Part shown: piece by piece, positions 6,459-7,170 of the stretch
Layout of the letters: each line of letters opens with the position of its first letter
Position numbering within the stretch: the first letter of the stretch is position 1
Assembly (NCBI GenBank): GCA_003489165.1
Contig: DNJG01000135.1
Location: 1 to 7,170, forward strand
Source of the DNA: Nitrospinota bacterium
Lineage (GTDB): Bacteria; Nitrospinota; Nitrospinia; UBA9942
Direction: 5' to 3'
Length of the DNA stretch: 7,170 nt
Program-made: the position numbers and the translations under genes
The notes under the pieces: model-generated
Seen by the model: the letters and a program-made list of their open reading frames with translations, nothing else
What the model was told of the DNA's origin: nothing
Database searches by the model: none

Positions 6459-6704
6459 ATGAAAACTGCAAAACTTTTTCAAAATGGTCAGAGCCAGGCT
6501 GTGCGTTTACCAAAAGAGTTCAGGTTTAAGGATGACCATGTATTTGTCAAAAAGTCTGACAACATCGTTATATTAATCCCTGCCAAAAATTCGTGGGAAT
6601 CCTTGTTTAATAGTCTTGATAAGTTTTCTGAAGACTTTATGAGCGAAAGAAAACAACCTGAGATTCAAAAAAGGGAGGGGCTTTTTGATGAGGTTCATGC
6701 TTGA
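6459..6704 (+). CDS. vapB: VapB-type antitoxin, AbrB/SpoVT fold
   Basis: This is the antitoxin of a type II pair: it should bind and neutralise VapC and repress the operon. The 81-residue product starts MKTAKLFQNGQSQAVRLPKE, the classic N-terminal swapped-hairpin DNA-binding domain of VapB/MazE-like antitoxins (residues 1 to about 45). The C-terminal part has SWESLFNSLDKFSEDFM (45-61), the segment that in this subfamily lies along the toxin. The ATG at 6459 is chosen because AGGAGGT (6448-6454) is spaced correctly before it; an in-frame GTG at 6453 lies inside that Shine-Dalgarno and is unlikely. The last 17 bases overlap vapC, giving translational coupling. Nothing looks broken, so the pair is probably functional. 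Confidence 0.92.
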   Translation: MKTAKLFQNGQSQAVRLPKEFRFKDDHVFVKKSDNIVILIPAKNSWESLFNSLDKFSEDFMSERKQPEIQKREGLFDEVHA

Positions 6705-7089
6705 TACCAATACCTGCATTTATATCATTAAACAAAAGTCATTAAAAGTTCTGATACATTTCAAGAAATATTCAGTCGGAGACATTGGTATTTCTTCTAT
6801 TACCCTTGCCGAACTTCAGTATGGTGTGGCAAAAAGTCTATATGCCCATAAGAATCAACTTGCCCTGAACGAATTTATTTTACCTCTTGAAATTGCCGGT
6901 TTTGATGAGAAAGCTGCAATGACCTATGGAACAGTCCGCACATATCTTGAAAAAATCGGTAAGCCTATCGGCTCACTGGATGCACTGATTGGAGCACACG
7001 CCTTAAGCCTCGGAGTAACCCTTATTACCAACAATACCAGAGAATTTAAGCGTATAAAAAAGCTTAAAGTTGTAGATTGGACGGTTTGA
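6688..7089 (+). CDS. vapC: VapC toxin, PIN-domain ribonuclease
   Basis: VapC toxins are Mg-dependent endoribonucleases; the enterobacterial members this one resembles cleave initiator tRNA(fMet) and halt translation. The 133-residue product is a complete PIN domain. Acidic residues are seen at D6 (MRFMLDTNTCIYIIK), E42 (TLAELQYG) and D98 (GKPIGSLDALIGAHA), followed by TLITNNTREF (113-122) with the conserved asparagines near the active site. The ending KLKVVDWTV matches the family's usual C-terminus. The ATG at 6688 follows AAGGGAGGGG (6671-6680) by seven bases; the in-frame TTG just before it is less likely. It overlaps the antitoxin gene by 17 bp in the usual antitoxin-first order. The tRNA target is inferred from resemblance only. 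Confidence 0.95.
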   Translation: MRFMLDTNTCIYIIKQKSLKVLIHFKKYSVGDIGISSITLAELQYGVAKSLYAHKNQLALNEFILPLEIAGFDEKAAMTYGTVRTYLEKIGKPIGSLDALIGAHALSLGVTLITNNTREFKRIKKLKVVDWTV

Positions 7090-7150
7090 ATATATCTCTT
7101 AAAAGGCTTTGATATAAAACCTGCATAATAAAGACGGTTATTTATTTCGT

Positions 7151-7156
7151 TTGACA
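7151..7156 (+). promoter_or_regulatory. Consensus -35 hexamer near the window edge
   Basis: TTGACA matches the sigma-70 -35 consensus exactly. Its -10 partner would fall at about 7174, beyond the window, so it may belong to the promoter of the next plus-strand gene. The rest of 7090-7170 shows no gene and no convincing terminator. Confidence 0.25.
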
Positions 7157-7170
7157 GCCATTTTAGGTTA

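Noticed and set aside
7104..7122. Terminator after vapC
   Set aside because: The hairpin has 7-base arms with a mismatch, is A/T-rich, and has no T-tract after it.

Overview
The window is about 7.2 kb of AT-rich bacterial chromosome with two kinds of content: a conserved housekeeping block on the minus strand, and accessory genes on either side. ThiC, UvrB and RarA, together with a SPOR-domain envelope protein, point to a Gram-negative-type bacterium. Frequent ATA isoleucine and AGA/AGG arginine codons would suit an environmental lineage such as Nitrospirota or Desulfobacterota, but the sequence alone does not fix the phylum.

Layout. (1) Positions 2-1303, plus strand: the 3' part of a gene that begins outside the window. 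Its product has a peptidoglycan-binding domain, an NTF2/SnoaL-like region and two C-terminal SPOR-type repeats, so it probably acts at the cell wall. (2) Positions 1322-6120, minus strand: thiC, then uvrB, then rarA in transcription order, a likely operon that converges on the first gene. UvrB (nucleotide excision repair) and RarA (stalled-fork maintenance) are a functional pair; ThiC makes the pyrimidine half of thiamine. Between thiC and uvrB lies a 120-bp inverted repeat built from CTCTGTG 8-mers. A truncated copy of it abuts uvrB, and its edge supplies most of the uvrB ribosome-binding site. (3) Positions 6121-6458: a 338-bp gap between divergent genes. It holds a candidate thiC promoter, a possible leader peptide ending right at an 11-bp-arm stem-loop, short tail-like ORFs that may be gene remnants, and the promoter/operator region of the next operon. 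(4) Positions 6459-7089, plus strand: a compact vapBC type II toxin-antitoxin operon (AbrB-fold antitoxin, PIN-domain RNase toxin) with overlapping genes, strong Shine-Dalgarno sites and an AT-rich palindrome between promoter and start. (5) The last 81 bp hold no gene; a consensus -35 hexamer lies near the edge.

No wholly new multigene system is evident. The parts most worth a second look are the repeat that supplies the uvrB ribosome-binding site, the thiC leader that lacks a recognisable TPP riboswitch but has a short ORF next to a stem-loop, and the domain combination of the truncated wall protein.
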